From a virus, in the IMG/VR virus record IMGVR_UViG_3300008952_000012, positions 1-64,000 of that record: a DNA stretch of 64,000 bases, one strand, 5' to 3'. Of this stretch, positions 32,201-40,200 are shown piece by piece. The notes below the pieces were generated by a model that was not told the origin of the DNA, searched no databases, and worked only from the letters and a program-made list of their open reading frames with translations. Both the position numbers and the translations under genes were made by a program. Numbering within the stretch: position 1 is the stretch's first letter; the number at the start of each line of letters is the position of its first letter.

Positions 32201-32773
32201 CATACGCTTGAAGAGGTCGTTGAGTCGGAGGGGGAGGGGGAGCAGACGATTAAGCACGAGACGATCATACTCCCTATGCCAACAACTGATGGTAAGGGAA
32301 CCCGTGAGGTCCTCATACCTAAATCATTGATGGACCCGGTTATTACCACATCAGCCGCCGCAGAGGCGCTAGCGGAGCTATGGCTTGGGTTAAAAGAGAT
32401 TGGCGCTAATACTAATTTGTTTATAGACGCCTACAATGATAGAGCATACGCAACAATGATTGATATATTAGGCAACTTGAATAAGGACATTTTATTGAAG
32501 GTGCAGGATATGAACTCACCCAATATAACTTTGGGTGACACACCATTTGAGGGGTTCCATACATGGGCCGTTGGGAACCTGAAAGGCCTTTTAGATGGGG
32601 AGGGGACGCCTATATCGGGCGCTGATGAGCGCTTGATTAAAGCGGACCCAAGAACCAAGCCCAGAACGGTCGATGCTTCTGTTGACACGCGGGCAGACAA
32701 ATACGCAGCCGCCGCCTCATATTCTAGAGAATTACAGGCAGGGAAGCGTGGATATTCACCGGAGACTGCATAA
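29210..32773 (+). CDS. Large baseplate hub-like protein, 1187 aa
   Basis: The N-terminal 100 residues (GFRVFIEGIEIDVIEGTVTG, then SPCTANVTIPFND) resemble the first beta domain of gpD/gp27-type hub proteins, which opens with a defined-axis barrel. Similar barrel strands recur near 535-580 and 700-720, split by long lysine-rich helical inserts (380-500), so the usual hub appears expanded about threefold. It overlaps the next gene by 1 nt. No lysozyme domain is seen. Confidence 0.6.
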   Translation: MGSGKTQVYGRYVGFRVFIEGIEIDVIEGTVTGGIMSPCTANVTIPFNDYAHKFLPRSLVHVFFMDSKWEVGAEAIRKEGEDVSLPAKVLHYNKSGVAEAQGADAKKLTETAAHLVDKNDPLNWKLLFVGELIGYKYQKVGAIRQIVLMCQDMTSYLQQAKLHWGRQNTSLSSYKQAIFAGATQLYRGKSRVDSSSDLAKLLSVRSSIMPQVPGLLGGLVATLESVTGVFAPEATKKFRGVSDFMSQAELRLHLTRMIGASEKDDTTATFISSRSFKRYLRKLTKAQKGTASYYDLMNVILQKCYQQWNSVPAPPYIDSGSIKVEWLKKISGFNYKNDPSVNPFFKDVDAVYEEVSKKLLTGKKRRAQTIATSGNTTDASKSIKLTSDFIRTKREGDAEKVDTQTHKEVAKFTKKRLGTGGSHGTQSDIRDKGTKIYQDAVKEAGGKPGSRGGVASVGNSAKVKAARKVSQAYQLVADAKVDIDSLEDKKGDDHPHHTQSVYYGIKSKLEQARALLAKSAGIRYEKKHKFEKINPRLHCFLFHPDLFMVPPPKCNVLFPDHIQSLTFSRGWMSEITRVWMHGRTESGRARKNCYFSPNTSILTSSDMLSETAVKKGHTFMMRHERYTGINSVIVGLGDNGIFKKIHVKGLAKAKKDAREKFKGDKSPEAKQKIEDEISMFTGPAQHSPQAHLQRAANYMFWVNRYSSRVIRVHARFSPQLVVGMPCLILDPMRGSKSRFIQDKTTELFKADTNVREVQSIIPENAGEVIKTTTPKGTHFVGTIASLQHTYAADGGANTLIQLVKCREHNEAHDVFKDDDNPKDGKFDTKRVKKKPWRREIKPKGTDHSSENGLSATGSFQTGTSTQGNLEEDMDAIMGNQKVKGRKYVVEAVHAKGSTKPVPSKLLYGQTPEGHRFSPGDRSEGRDGVEVKIFQVGTSKVPKDVNFTFEAMATPPWFADIYHAANIGAEYYQPMMGCQSVVDGSLIDLADGEEWKKGHTLEEVVESEGEGEQTIKHETIILPMPTTDGKGTREVLIPKSLMDPVITTSAAAEALAELWLGLKEIGANTNLFIDAYNDRAYATMIDILGNLNKDILLKVQDMNSPNITLGDTPFEGFHTWAVGNLKGLLDGEGTPISGADERLIKADPRTKPRTVDASVDTRADKYAAAASYSRELQAGKRGYSPETA

Positions 32774-32976
32774 TGAGTGATATTACCAGCGATACAGGCC
32801 CCTTCGAAAAGGAGCTAATTGGTGATAAAGTTCCGGAGTCTTCATTAGACATACAAGATGACTTGGGTAATGATGCCGAGATTGGAGAGGTGACATTTGG
32901 GAGAGGAGCTACTAAGAAGGTACTTCTCTGCACACAGGGTGTCACCTTGAAGAAACTAGTTGATATGTCCAAGTAG
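32773..32976 (+). CDS. Small acidic protein, 67 aa
   Basis: Starts at the TAATG overlap with the hub-like gene. Residues 1-40 are acidic and probably disordered; residues 42-67 form a small strand-helix unit (KKVLLCTQGVTLKKLVDMSK). Last gene before the 87-nt gap at 32977-33062. Function unknown. Confidence 0.6.
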   Translation: MSDITSDTGPFEKELIGDKVPESSLDIQDDLGNDAEIGEVTFGRGATKKVLLCTQGVTLKKLVDMSK

Positions 32977-32980
32977 GTAG

Positions 32981-33016
32981 TTCGTAATTGCTTTACTATG
33001 TTGCATAATAATCATG
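32981..33016 (+). promoter_or_regulatory. Possible plus-strand promoter
   Basis: ATAATAATCATG at 33005-33016 differs by one base from the -10 consensus ATAAGNATNATG of P1-P3. The GCAAAACAGC half is not present at the right distance. It lies in the largest gap of this region and would serve the block starting at 33063. Confidence 0.35.
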
Positions 33017-33062
33017 ACGCTTTTAGGCTCTGCCGTGCCGAATTAACTGGAGGAAACCAACC

Positions 33063-33596
33063 ATGGAACAATTAAGTAAGTTGGCTGCCAAACAAAGGTT
33101 GGTTGCCGTTCTGGAACGGGAGTTCAGTGAAACTCCCGATTTTGATAAAGAAGCAAAAGCAAAAGCCTTTTTCGAGAATGTCGGGAAAGCGCTGTCTGGC
33201 TGGGGAAAGAAAGCCAAGGAAACCGCTAAAGGCGCTGTTGAGGGCGTCAAAAAGGAGGTTTCTGTGATGCGAGGCAAGCCCCAGGAGAAGCTCAAAGAAG
33301 AGGCGAAGCAAGGGCGGCTACTAAAAGTGCTTAAATCCAAGCCAAAGGCGCAGTCAAAGAAGCAAGCGAAAAAAATCCTCAGTCAGGACTCAGCCAAAAC
33401 TCTCGCTGACCGGAGCAAAGCTCTCGACAAGGCCGAAAAGGGCCCTTTGACCAAAAAACAAAAGCGTAAGCTGATGGTCATGGACAAACAAACTAGTCAC
33501 TCTAGAAAGAGGGCCGTCGCTGTAGGTGGTGGTGGCTTATTAGGTTTAGGAACTTTGGGACTGATGAGCAGTTCCGACAAAACAGAGCGGGCGTAG
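33063..33596 (+). CDS. Lysine-rich virion-type protein, 177 aa
   Basis: GGAGG lies 8 nt before the ATG. The N-terminus is a short amphipathic helix, then DKEAKAKAFF near residues 28-37, long Lys/Ala helices, and a C-terminal glycine-rich hydrophobic segment (VGGGGLLGLGTLGLM, 153-167). The architecture parallels 18986 and 37678: basic body plus a membrane-prone segment. Probably packaged in the particle or ejected with DNA. Confidence 0.65.
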   Translation: MEQLSKLAAKQRLVAVLEREFSETPDFDKEAKAKAFFENVGKALSGWGKKAKETAKGAVEGVKKEVSVMRGKPQEKLKEEAKQGRLLKVLKSKPKAQSKKQAKKILSQDSAKTLADRSKALDKAEKGPLTKKQKRKLMVMDKQTSHSRKRAVAVGGGGLLGLGTLGLMSSSDKTERA

Positions 33597-33622
33597 CTCG
33601 TATTTATTAGGAGGTAATGAAG

Positions 33623-34519
33623 ATGCTTTCAGCAGATAGACGAGCTACGTTGGAAAACCGGCTTGCAAACACAGTGTATGAAGAACCACAGCCCATGTAT
33701 AAACAGGCGACCATTGAGAAGGTGGCTGAGTTTAGGGATTATTACGGGTGGATGTGGCCTATTGCTCTTGAGAAAGAGGCCGCTGCCGCTGGTAACGAAG
33801 AGCTTATGAAGATCGCTGAGATTGAGAAGCAGGCTATTAAGGCGTGGCTTCTTCGCCAGGGTCTTGGTTTAGCAGGCCGAGCGCGGCAGGTGGCGGGTGC
33901 TCTTAAGTCTACCGCTGGTCGTGGGTTAAGTCGTTTCGGGGTGGCCGGTGGCCGCGCTGATCTGGCTGGCCAGAGAGCGATCCGCGCTGGTCAGCAAACC
34001 AAAGCGTATGGTACTGCTCAACGCGCAACTGCTCAGGCAGCCAAGGATATTGGCCTCACCCCAGCGCTGGCGCGAGTTATTAGCGGCACGACCAAGGCGC
34101 AGACTAGAGCCGCTGCTGCAAAGGCCGGTACCTCGAAAGCTAAGCAAATCACTCAGGCCACCACTAGGGCCCGGGCTGACGCAAGCTTCAAGGGAAGCTT
34201 GGTTGACAAGGCCAGAGCCAAGGGCCTGATTCCCGGCGACAAGGGCGCGACCCGTGCTTTCACTAAGAATACCAAAGATAAGAAGCTCACAAGACAGCTT
34301 GTCAATGTTCAGGGCCAGAAGGCTAAGGGCAAAATGGTTCGAGACATCTACGGTCGAGCTACGGCACAGGCCGCTGAGCGGGGCGGTATTGCCGGAGTCA
34401 CCCAGAAGGGTCTTGAGGCAGCACTCGCTGCACCATCCACTGTCAGTAGGTGGGGCAAGGGTCTGAAGCGGGCATTTGGTAAAAGAGATTGGGCCGCTGA
34501 AGCTGCTCGTCTTGCGTAG
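33623..34519 (+). CDS. Basic virion-type protein, 298 aa
   Basis: I prefer the ATG at 33623 (MLSADRRATLENRL), 8 nt after AGGAGG, to the one two codons earlier. Residues 30-75 contain EKEAAAAG and EIEKQAIKAWL; the rest is Ala/Arg/Lys-rich with helical repeats and looks DNA-binding. Same class as 20136 and 33063. Function unknown. Confidence 0.65.
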   Translation: MLSADRRATLENRLANTVYEEPQPMYKQATIEKVAEFRDYYGWMWPIALEKEAAAAGNEELMKIAEIEKQAIKAWLLRQGLGLAGRARQVAGALKSTAGRGLSRFGVAGGRADLAGQRAIRAGQQTKAYGTAQRATAQAAKDIGLTPALARVISGTTKAQTRAAAAKAGTSKAKQITQATTRARADASFKGSLVDKARAKGLIPGDKGATRAFTKNTKDKKLTRQLVNVQGQKAKGKMVRDIYGRATAQAAERGGIAGVTQKGLEAALAAPSTVSRWGKGLKRAFGKRDWAAEAARLA

Positions 34520-34542
34520 CATAACTTGAGAGTAAACTTGGT

Positions 34543-35442
34543 ATGGAGATGGCTTTGGAATCCAATCCTGTAGTGGATTTCCTGAAATTTGCTGAAAAGC
34601 GAACTCAGGTGCGCGCACACGTGCGACGCACAAAAGACAAAGTTGTACCAGTTACTCAACATGATCGGGAGCTATCCGAATCCGCAGAGGAGGATAAACA
34701 TGCCCCCGAAGGCTACGCACACCCGGAGCTACAGTTAGACGATAAGAAGGCCATAGAACTTGAGTTGTGGCGGAAGTGGAAAGAGGGGGGAGAGAATCCT
34801 AGAGACCTCGCCCCCCTTTTGCGAAGCTTCCGACCACTGCTCAGGTCCAAAGCCAACGTCTACAAAGGCAAGGTGAAGATGATTCCAGACTCTGCCATTG
34901 AGGCAGAGTTTCAACTTCGCTTTGTTGACGCCCTGCGCTCCTATGACCCGAAGAAGGGCTCACTAGGAACGTACGTCTATAGGTATTTGGATAAGTCGAA
35001 GCGCTTCATTGTCGAGAACCAAAACATCGGTCGCATACCCGAAAACCGTGTCTACAAGATTCGGCAGTACACCTCCGCTAGGGATGAGCTATCGGAAGAT
35101 TTTGGGAGGGTGCCCTCTGTTGAAGAGGTTGCCCAAAGACTCGGATGGAGGTTGGCGGAAGCAAAGCGTATGGATTCTGAACTTAGGAATGATCTGCTAA
35201 CGCAGGGGTTCGAAGAAGATCCATACGCCATTACTCCGTCAAAATCAGAAGAGGTGCTTCGCCTTTTCAAGTATGAGCTTACGGGCAACGAGCGTGCGGT
35301 GTACGAACACCTCACCGGTTATGGAAAACCAAAGATTTCGTCAACCAGCGAAATAGCTAAGCGCTTGAAGATGCCAGACTATCAGGTCAGTCGCCTCAAG
35401 AATGCTATTCAAAAAAAGTTAAAGAGGTATCTACATGGCTGA
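34543..35442 (+). CDS. Phage-encoded sigma-70-family factor
   Basis: 299 residues. Region 2 spans about 90-165, with SYDPKKGSLGTYVYRYL (133-149) and KRFIVENQNIGRIPENR, matching core-binding and -10-recognition helices. Region 3-like GRVPSVEEVAQRLGW lies at 178-192. Region 4 spans 236-298, with the -35-binding helix-turn-helix in STSEIAKRLKMPDYQVSRLK. Region 1.1 is absent and the first 70 residues are charged. It would redirect host RNA polymerase to phage promoters. It lies inside the virion block, overlapping the next gene by 8 nt, so it is probably made late or packaged. Confidence 0.85.
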   Translation: MEMALESNPVVDFLKFAEKRTQVRAHVRRTKDKVVPVTQHDRELSESAEEDKHAPEGYAHPELQLDDKKAIELELWRKWKEGGENPRDLAPLLRSFRPLLRSKANVYKGKVKMIPDSAIEAEFQLRFVDALRSYDPKKGSLGTYVYRYLDKSKRFIVENQNIGRIPENRVYKIRQYTSARDELSEDFGRVPSVEEVAQRLGWRLAEAKRMDSELRNDLLTQGFEEDPYAITPSKSEEVLRLFKYELTGNERAVYEHLTGYGKPKISSTSEIAKRLKMPDYQVSRLKNAIQKKLKRYLHG

Positions 35443-36181
35443 TAAGAACAAGACCGCGAATATCGCCAAGGTCCATTTCCTTATGAAGGAAAAGGGTATG
35501 AGCGCTACAGAAGCAATCAAACAAGCGTACCCAAGCTGGCCCGAAGAAAAGGTCAAGGCTTTAGCAGCCAAGCTTGATGCCATGAAGGGCGCGGGCAAGG
35601 CGATGGCCTCCGGCGGACCAATGGCAGCCAAGAAAGAAGAGCCACAGGAAGAGGAAGCTGAAAAAGAAGCGTCTGTGCTCGTGGCTGGCTTGCGGCAGGG
35701 CTCTGGCGCTCTTTACGGAAGCTTCGTTAAAAAGCAGGCTGCCCGAGAGAAGCTAGCGGCAGTCGTTTCTAACAACTGGCTGTCGAACAAGTACCTCGGA
35801 CCAGCCCTGGCGCTTAGTGATAATGACCTCTACAAAAACTACATGACTCGGTCACCGTACGTGAACACCGGCCTGGACACGCGCTTTTATAAAGAGAAGC
35901 AGGCGATGCTCAATCCGCTCGCCGCTGCCAAGGCGACTAGATGGCTGAAGACACTTTTTAGTGAAGGGTCGAAAGCCGTGAGCAAGGGTGCAAGGCATGT
36001 CGCTGAGAAAACGAGCAAGACGGTTGCCAAGCACATGCCCAGAACGAGCGCGTCCGTTAGGTCGAAGTTTCAGGATCTTGTTAAGAACAATCCCGAGGCC
36101 TGGGCGAACATCAAGAAGTACTACAAGCCTGTTCTTGGCGGCGCTGCTGGCACTATAGCCATCGGCAAGTTGGTGGATTAA
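35435..36181 (+). CDS. Lysine/alanine-rich virion-type protein, 248 aa
   Basis: AGAGG lies 7 nt before the ATG, inside the sigma gene. Residues 1-50 form a small helical unit (MSATEAIKQAYPSWPEEKVK). Then come a charged linker and EKEASVLVAG (about 76-85), KKQAARE and KEKQAML, three copies of the motif shared with neighbours. The C-terminus has a glycine-rich hydrophobic patch (PVLGGAAGTIAIGKL). Likely an internal virion protein. Confidence 0.65.
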   Translation: MADKNKTANIAKVHFLMKEKGMSATEAIKQAYPSWPEEKVKALAAKLDAMKGAGKAMASGGPMAAKKEEPQEEEAEKEASVLVAGLRQGSGALYGSFVKKQAAREKLAAVVSNNWLSNKYLGPALALSDNDLYKNYMTRSPYVNTGLDTRFYKEKQAMLNPLAAAKATRWLKTLFSEGSKAVSKGARHVAEKTSKTVAKHMPRTSASVRSKFQDLVKNNPEAWANIKKYYKPVLGGAAGTIAIGKLVD

Positions 36182-36183
36182 AA

Positions 36184-36441
36184 ATGGCCACGCTGCATGG
36201 ATTATTACTTAGAAATACGAATAAGGATGAGTTTTTAGAAGATTTAAAAACTCAGGTTGTCCGGTTTCTTCGTTCTGAAAAGATAAGACTCAAAACTGAG
36301 AGAGCCTTTCTAACATCTGTGCAGGCGGGTCTTACGGAAGCCGACATTAAGTACAAGAGGTTGGCAGAGGTAGAGACCTATGCTGACGTTTCTAAGCTCT
36401 TAGGGATTAGCCCATCAAAGGACACAGGCAGTGAAGGTTAA
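36184..36441 (+). CDS. Small helical protein, 85 aa
   Basis: Starts 2 nt after the previous stop, MATLHGLLLRNTNKDEFLED. All-helical and basic in the middle. Its end overlaps the next gene by 11 nt. Position between virion-type genes suggests an assembly factor or minor structural protein. No family recognised. Confidence 0.6.
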   Translation: MATLHGLLLRNTNKDEFLEDLKTQVVRFLRSEKIRLKTERAFLTSVQAGLTEADIKYKRLAEVETYADVSKLLGISPSKDTGSEG

Positions 36442-37678
36442 ACTAGGGACAAACGCGGTTCTTCCGTTCTTCGATTCTACAGCAGTGGTTGGCGTTGCCA
36501 GCTTCACTGTTCAGGTCGATGACCCTAGTGGTGCAACCATTGCCACAGTGGACATGGTGGCGGTTACAGATGTACCCAACCTTCACCTAAGCGAGCCGGT
36601 TCTATTCGCTACCCCAGGTCAGCATACTGCAACGTATACTTACGACGGTGATGTCGTTAAGCAGGCATTCATTGAGGCCGGTGCCGCACCGATAAGCGAC
36701 TACCCAAGAGCCGTTGCTTCCCCACTGGTGCTGGACCAGCGAGTTGCTGGTGGCCCCGCCGAAACAATCACCGTGCAGGTCATTGATCAGTCGGGGGAAA
36801 CCGTCTTTGGGCCAGTGATTGCTCCATATGTTGCCGGTTCTTCTGGTTACGTATCTTCATATACGTTTCTTAATGAGGAGCAGTACTTTGTTGTCTGGCT
36901 AACGGGCGCTCCGGCTGTCCCCTTTAACATGGAGCCAGCCATTGTCTTGGCCCCGCTGGGGGCGGAGACGTGTAGGTTTACTGTTGCCACCCTGGAAGGG
37001 AACAACGGTAATCCGCACACGAGTACAACCGTTTTAGCGAGTCTCCCAAACGGCACACCTGTAGCTCAAGGCCTTACCGACATAGAGGGCGAGGTTGTGA
37101 TCAACCTAGATCCGACAAGCTATGTTTTGTCTTTAGCGAAAGACGGAGTGGTCTTTTCCAGAAATAACTTCACCATTGACGTTATCAACACCAGGGAGAT
37201 CTCTAACGACCCGCTATTGTACTCACCAGAGGCAACCGAGATTCAGGCCTTCCAGATTGTTACAGGCTCTTTTACTCCGACGTTCACTGCCCCCATATCC
37301 CCAGCGCCAATGTGCCAGCTATTCGCTGATATTTACCGCATGAGTGGGAAGCCTTTATCACACGCTAATGTGCAAGTGCGGCTTTTGCATACGCCCCAGT
37401 TGTTTTCCGGGGTAGCCGTGTTTGATACACAGGCTACGCATAAAACAGACGCCAACGGGCATGTGGAGTTTATGCTTGTTCAGGGGGTTAAAATAGAGGT
37501 AATAATTGCTCCGCTCTCGCTGAGACGCATTGTTACCGTGCCCTCTGGGGACGACGCGGTTGATCCAAATTCAGGACAGTTTATACCTGTCAATCTACTA
37601 GATCTTATGGCCAGCGCTGACGATGTATTCAACATCATTAAGGCCGAGGCCCCAGCCGCTCCGAGGAGGACTCTGTAG
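36431..37678 (+). CDS. Beta-sandwich virion protein, 415 aa
   Basis: GTG start inside the previous gene. Three to four Ig-like or carboxypeptidase-regulatory-like domains can be seen: residues 15-80 (FTVQVDDPSGATIATVD), 175-245 (DIEGEVVINLDPTSYVLSLA) and 290-375 (KTDANGHVEFMLVQG). The repeated D-x-x-G-x-V then Y/V-x-V pattern is that of transthyretin-like folds, which decorate phage surfaces and tails. Overlaps the next start by 1 nt. Confidence 0.7.
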   Translation: MKVKLGTNAVLPFFDSTAVVGVASFTVQVDDPSGATIATVDMVAVTDVPNLHLSEPVLFATPGQHTATYTYDGDVVKQAFIEAGAAPISDYPRAVASPLVLDQRVAGGPAETITVQVIDQSGETVFGPVIAPYVAGSSGYVSSYTFLNEEQYFVVWLTGAPAVPFNMEPAIVLAPLGAETCRFTVATLEGNNGNPHTSTTVLASLPNGTPVAQGLTDIEGEVVINLDPTSYVLSLAKDGVVFSRNNFTIDVINTREISNDPLLYSPEATEIQAFQIVTGSFTPTFTAPISPAPMCQLFADIYRMSGKPLSHANVQVRLLHTPQLFSGVAVFDTQATHKTDANGHVEFMLVQGVKIEVIIAPLSLRRIVTVPSGDDAVDPNSGQFIPVNLLDLMASADDVFNIIKAEAPAAPRRTL

Positions 37679-39360
37679 TGAGTTTTGACCGAAAAGAAGC
37701 GCTGGATTTCATGCGGAGGTTTACAAAAGAAGCCTCCGCATCAAGCGTATCCGGACGGCCCGGGCAGGGCCTTGATATTATGGGGATGGGCATGGCCCCG
37801 TGGCCCATTAAGCAGCAGCCAGTCACAGGTGCGACGACACAGAGCTTACTGAGCAAGCAGCTTGTTAACTACGCGGCGAAGTCTCAACAAAAGAAGATGA
37901 CGGGAAGTATCAACGCGTCTGGCAACCGGCAGATGGCCAAAAAAACCGGCAAGGGCGAGCTTCTCGGAAAGACCGACACCATTCTCTCCGATCCGAACGA
38001 AGCAAAGACTGCTGCGGTCAAGAAGAGAGAGCGCCCGCGAGAAGTAAAGAATCTTCTGTCAAGACTTACTGGTGGGGACATAGCTATTGCTGGTGGGATC
38101 TCCGGAGCCGGTACGGGGCTCGCTACATATGACCAGCTAGGGAAATTCAACGAACTCCTGAAGGGGCACGAAAAAGCCCTGAAGTCCAAGGCCCGAAGCC
38201 TAGAAGGCACGGGGAAGCTAAAGGCCGAGACGCTTGAGAAGCTATACAAGGAAAAGGCGGAGAAGCTCCCGAGGCTGCTTCGCTGGTATGCGAAACGAAA
38301 AGGCATGCCGGACACAATCGACCTAAAGAAACATCTACCGGAGATAGAGAAGCAGATCCCACGGCTAACTATGTCAAGGAAGGCCGTAACCCGGACAGCC
38401 ATGAAATCGGGGGCCAAGGTTGGTACCGGCGCTGTTCTGTCACTCCTTCTAGCCCGAGCTTTGTCCAGGAAAGCAGAGAAGAGCAGAAAACTGACAAACA
38501 TCACCAACGTCCTCGATGGCGGCACTGTGAAGCTGTCCTCTGCAGAATATCTTGAGAAGGAAGCCCGTTTCGCTGCCGCAGCACGCATGTGGGGGTGGGG
38601 CAAGAACCTTCTCCGAAATCTTGCCCCTAGGGTTGCTGCACCAGAGGCCGCGTTACCACATGCCGGAAAAGTATTTCAAAGCGCTGGGGCGGGAACCTCT
38701 GAGGCGGTCAATGCCTCTACGAGATTAAGAAACGCGCTTAGTGCTGCCAAAGGAAAGTTTTGGGCGAAGGGAACCGGAAGGAAAAACGTATACCGCAAGC
38801 TAGATGATGCCGGTAAACCGCTTCTGGACGACGCCGGAAAAGAAGTGCAGTTCCTTTCAAGCAAGGGGATGTTTAGGGCACCCAAAGACTGGCAGAAGGT
38901 AAAGAGATGGGACCAGACCGGTGGGTGGATTCAGCAGGGCGTGAAGGGTCTCGCTAGACATGGATCACAGGGTGCCGTAGGCGGATACGGTTTGTCGTGG
39001 GCGTTAAACCAAGACGCTAAGTGGAATGACCAGAAGCGCATCGATATGGCCTTAGGTGGCGCTCTCCTCTACCCATCCATGAAGTTTTCAAACATGCCTG
39101 CGTCGCTAGCAGCGGCTGGGGCGCAATGGGCTGCCCCAAACACTCTTGGAGGAGTTATCCCCGGAGCGTTTACGTCGGCCAAGCGACTTTGGGACACTAA
39201 GGGCGGCGATGGTACTCGCTTTTCAAAGATGCAGAATCTTAGCACTTCGTTAGCGGCACCACAGTTGGCGGCCAGAAAAGCTACTGAAACCAAGGCTAAG
39301 AGGCTGAACGCCAACGCACGCAAAATTCAACGAGAGCTTGCCGAGGCAAAAACCACATAG
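37678..39360 (+). CDS. Basic virion-type protein, 560 aa
   Basis: GTG start overlapping the previous stop (TAGTG). Lys/Arg-rich helical protein with TKEASAS (about 17), AKTAAVKK (about 105) and EKEARFAAAARMWGWG (about 291), the latter two each followed by a hydrophobic or basic helix. Glycine-rich hydrophobic patches at 130-150 and 240-265. The repeated motif splits it into segments of 150-250 residues, which would fit processing into smaller products, but this is unproven. Confidence 0.65.
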   Translation: MSFDRKEALDFMRRFTKEASASSVSGRPGQGLDIMGMGMAPWPIKQQPVTGATTQSLLSKQLVNYAAKSQQKKMTGSINASGNRQMAKKTGKGELLGKTDTILSDPNEAKTAAVKKRERPREVKNLLSRLTGGDIAIAGGISGAGTGLATYDQLGKFNELLKGHEKALKSKARSLEGTGKLKAETLEKLYKEKAEKLPRLLRWYAKRKGMPDTIDLKKHLPEIEKQIPRLTMSRKAVTRTAMKSGAKVGTGAVLSLLLARALSRKAEKSRKLTNITNVLDGGTVKLSSAEYLEKEARFAAAARMWGWGKNLLRNLAPRVAAPEAALPHAGKVFQSAGAGTSEAVNASTRLRNALSAAKGKFWAKGTGRKNVYRKLDDAGKPLLDDAGKEVQFLSSKGMFRAPKDWQKVKRWDQTGGWIQQGVKGLARHGSQGAVGGYGLSWALNQDAKWNDQKRIDMALGGALLYPSMKFSNMPASLAAAGAQWAAPNTLGGVIPGAFTSAKRLWDTKGGDGTRFSKMQNLSTSLAAPQLAARKATETKAKRLNANARKIQRELAEAKTT

Positions 39361-39380
39361 GCTCTATAAGGAAGTTAGCT

Positions 39381-40187
39381 ATGGAATATTACGTATCAAA
39401 TGAAAAACGGGAGCAGCTAAGAACTGCTTTTCATAAAGTAGCCATGGCTAAGTCTCCCAGCCTTGAGAGCAAGGTTCTAGAGACAACTACTAAGCTTGCG
39501 TTTGTTCGTGAGCTTGCGGAAATTGACCCGGGCTTGGATTTCGAAAAGACCGCTGGTTTCTGGGACTTCGTAAAGAAGTGGGGTCCGGATATCGCACTTA
39601 CCGCACTTATGTTTGTGCCTGGGATTAACGTTGGCGCAGGTGCCATGCTTGCTGCCCGAGGAGCGCTCGCCGTAGGCAGGGCAGGGCTGGCCGCTCGCAA
39701 AGTGTATCAGGCAGGAAGGGCGGTTAAGGGCCTAAGGAGCCTAAAAACTATGGGCTCGGCCCTCAGGGGACCGAAAGCGGTAGCGAGTTCTTTCAGAAAG
39801 GCGCAAGGGCTTAAGCCAGGAACGTTCCTAAGAGGCGCAAACAATACTCAGAGAGCCGCGTGGAAATCGCAAGCTCAGGGTGGTAGAGGCATGCTGTCGA
39901 AGGCTTGGCACGGCACTGGTAAGGGTTCGTGGCGCGGCGGCGGCGGCCTCAAGAGCGTTGTTGGTAACACAGACAAGGCTACCGGCGCGTGGAAGTTTAG
40001 TCCTTTAAAAACTGGCTTCAATGCCCTCGCACTGGCCGAAGGTGTCCCAGCGGCCAGTCGAATGGTGAGAGGAAAGCCCAAAACTTGGGGCGATCATATG
40101 GGCGGCGGCGGAGCCGGACAGAGCCACTATCAAGGCGGCGGATTCAAGAAGATGCAGGCCTTGTCATCTGGCGCTGCAAACGCATAG
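39381..40187 (+). CDS. Basic virion-type protein with membrane-prone segment, 268 aa
   Basis: Residues 1-50 form a charged helical leader ending at EKTAGFWDFVKKWG (about 55-68). A hydrophobic segment follows (DIALTALMFVPGINVGAGAM, 70-89), then Arg/Gly/Lys-rich sequence to the end. The leader-motif-hydrophobic order matches other proteins of this block. Good candidate for an ejected protein that meets the host membrane. Confidence 0.65.
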   Translation: MEYYVSNEKREQLRTAFHKVAMAKSPSLESKVLETTTKLAFVRELAEIDPGLDFEKTAGFWDFVKKWGPDIALTALMFVPGINVGAGAMLAARGALAVGRAGLAARKVYQAGRAVKGLRSLKTMGSALRGPKAVASSFRKAQGLKPGTFLRGANNTQRAAWKSQAQGGRGMLSKAWHGTGKGSWRGGGGLKSVVGNTDKATGAWKFSPLKTGFNALALAEGVPAASRMVRGKPKTWGDHMGGGGAGQSHYQGGGFKKMQALSSGAANA

Positions 40188-40200
40188 GAGAGAGCAATAA

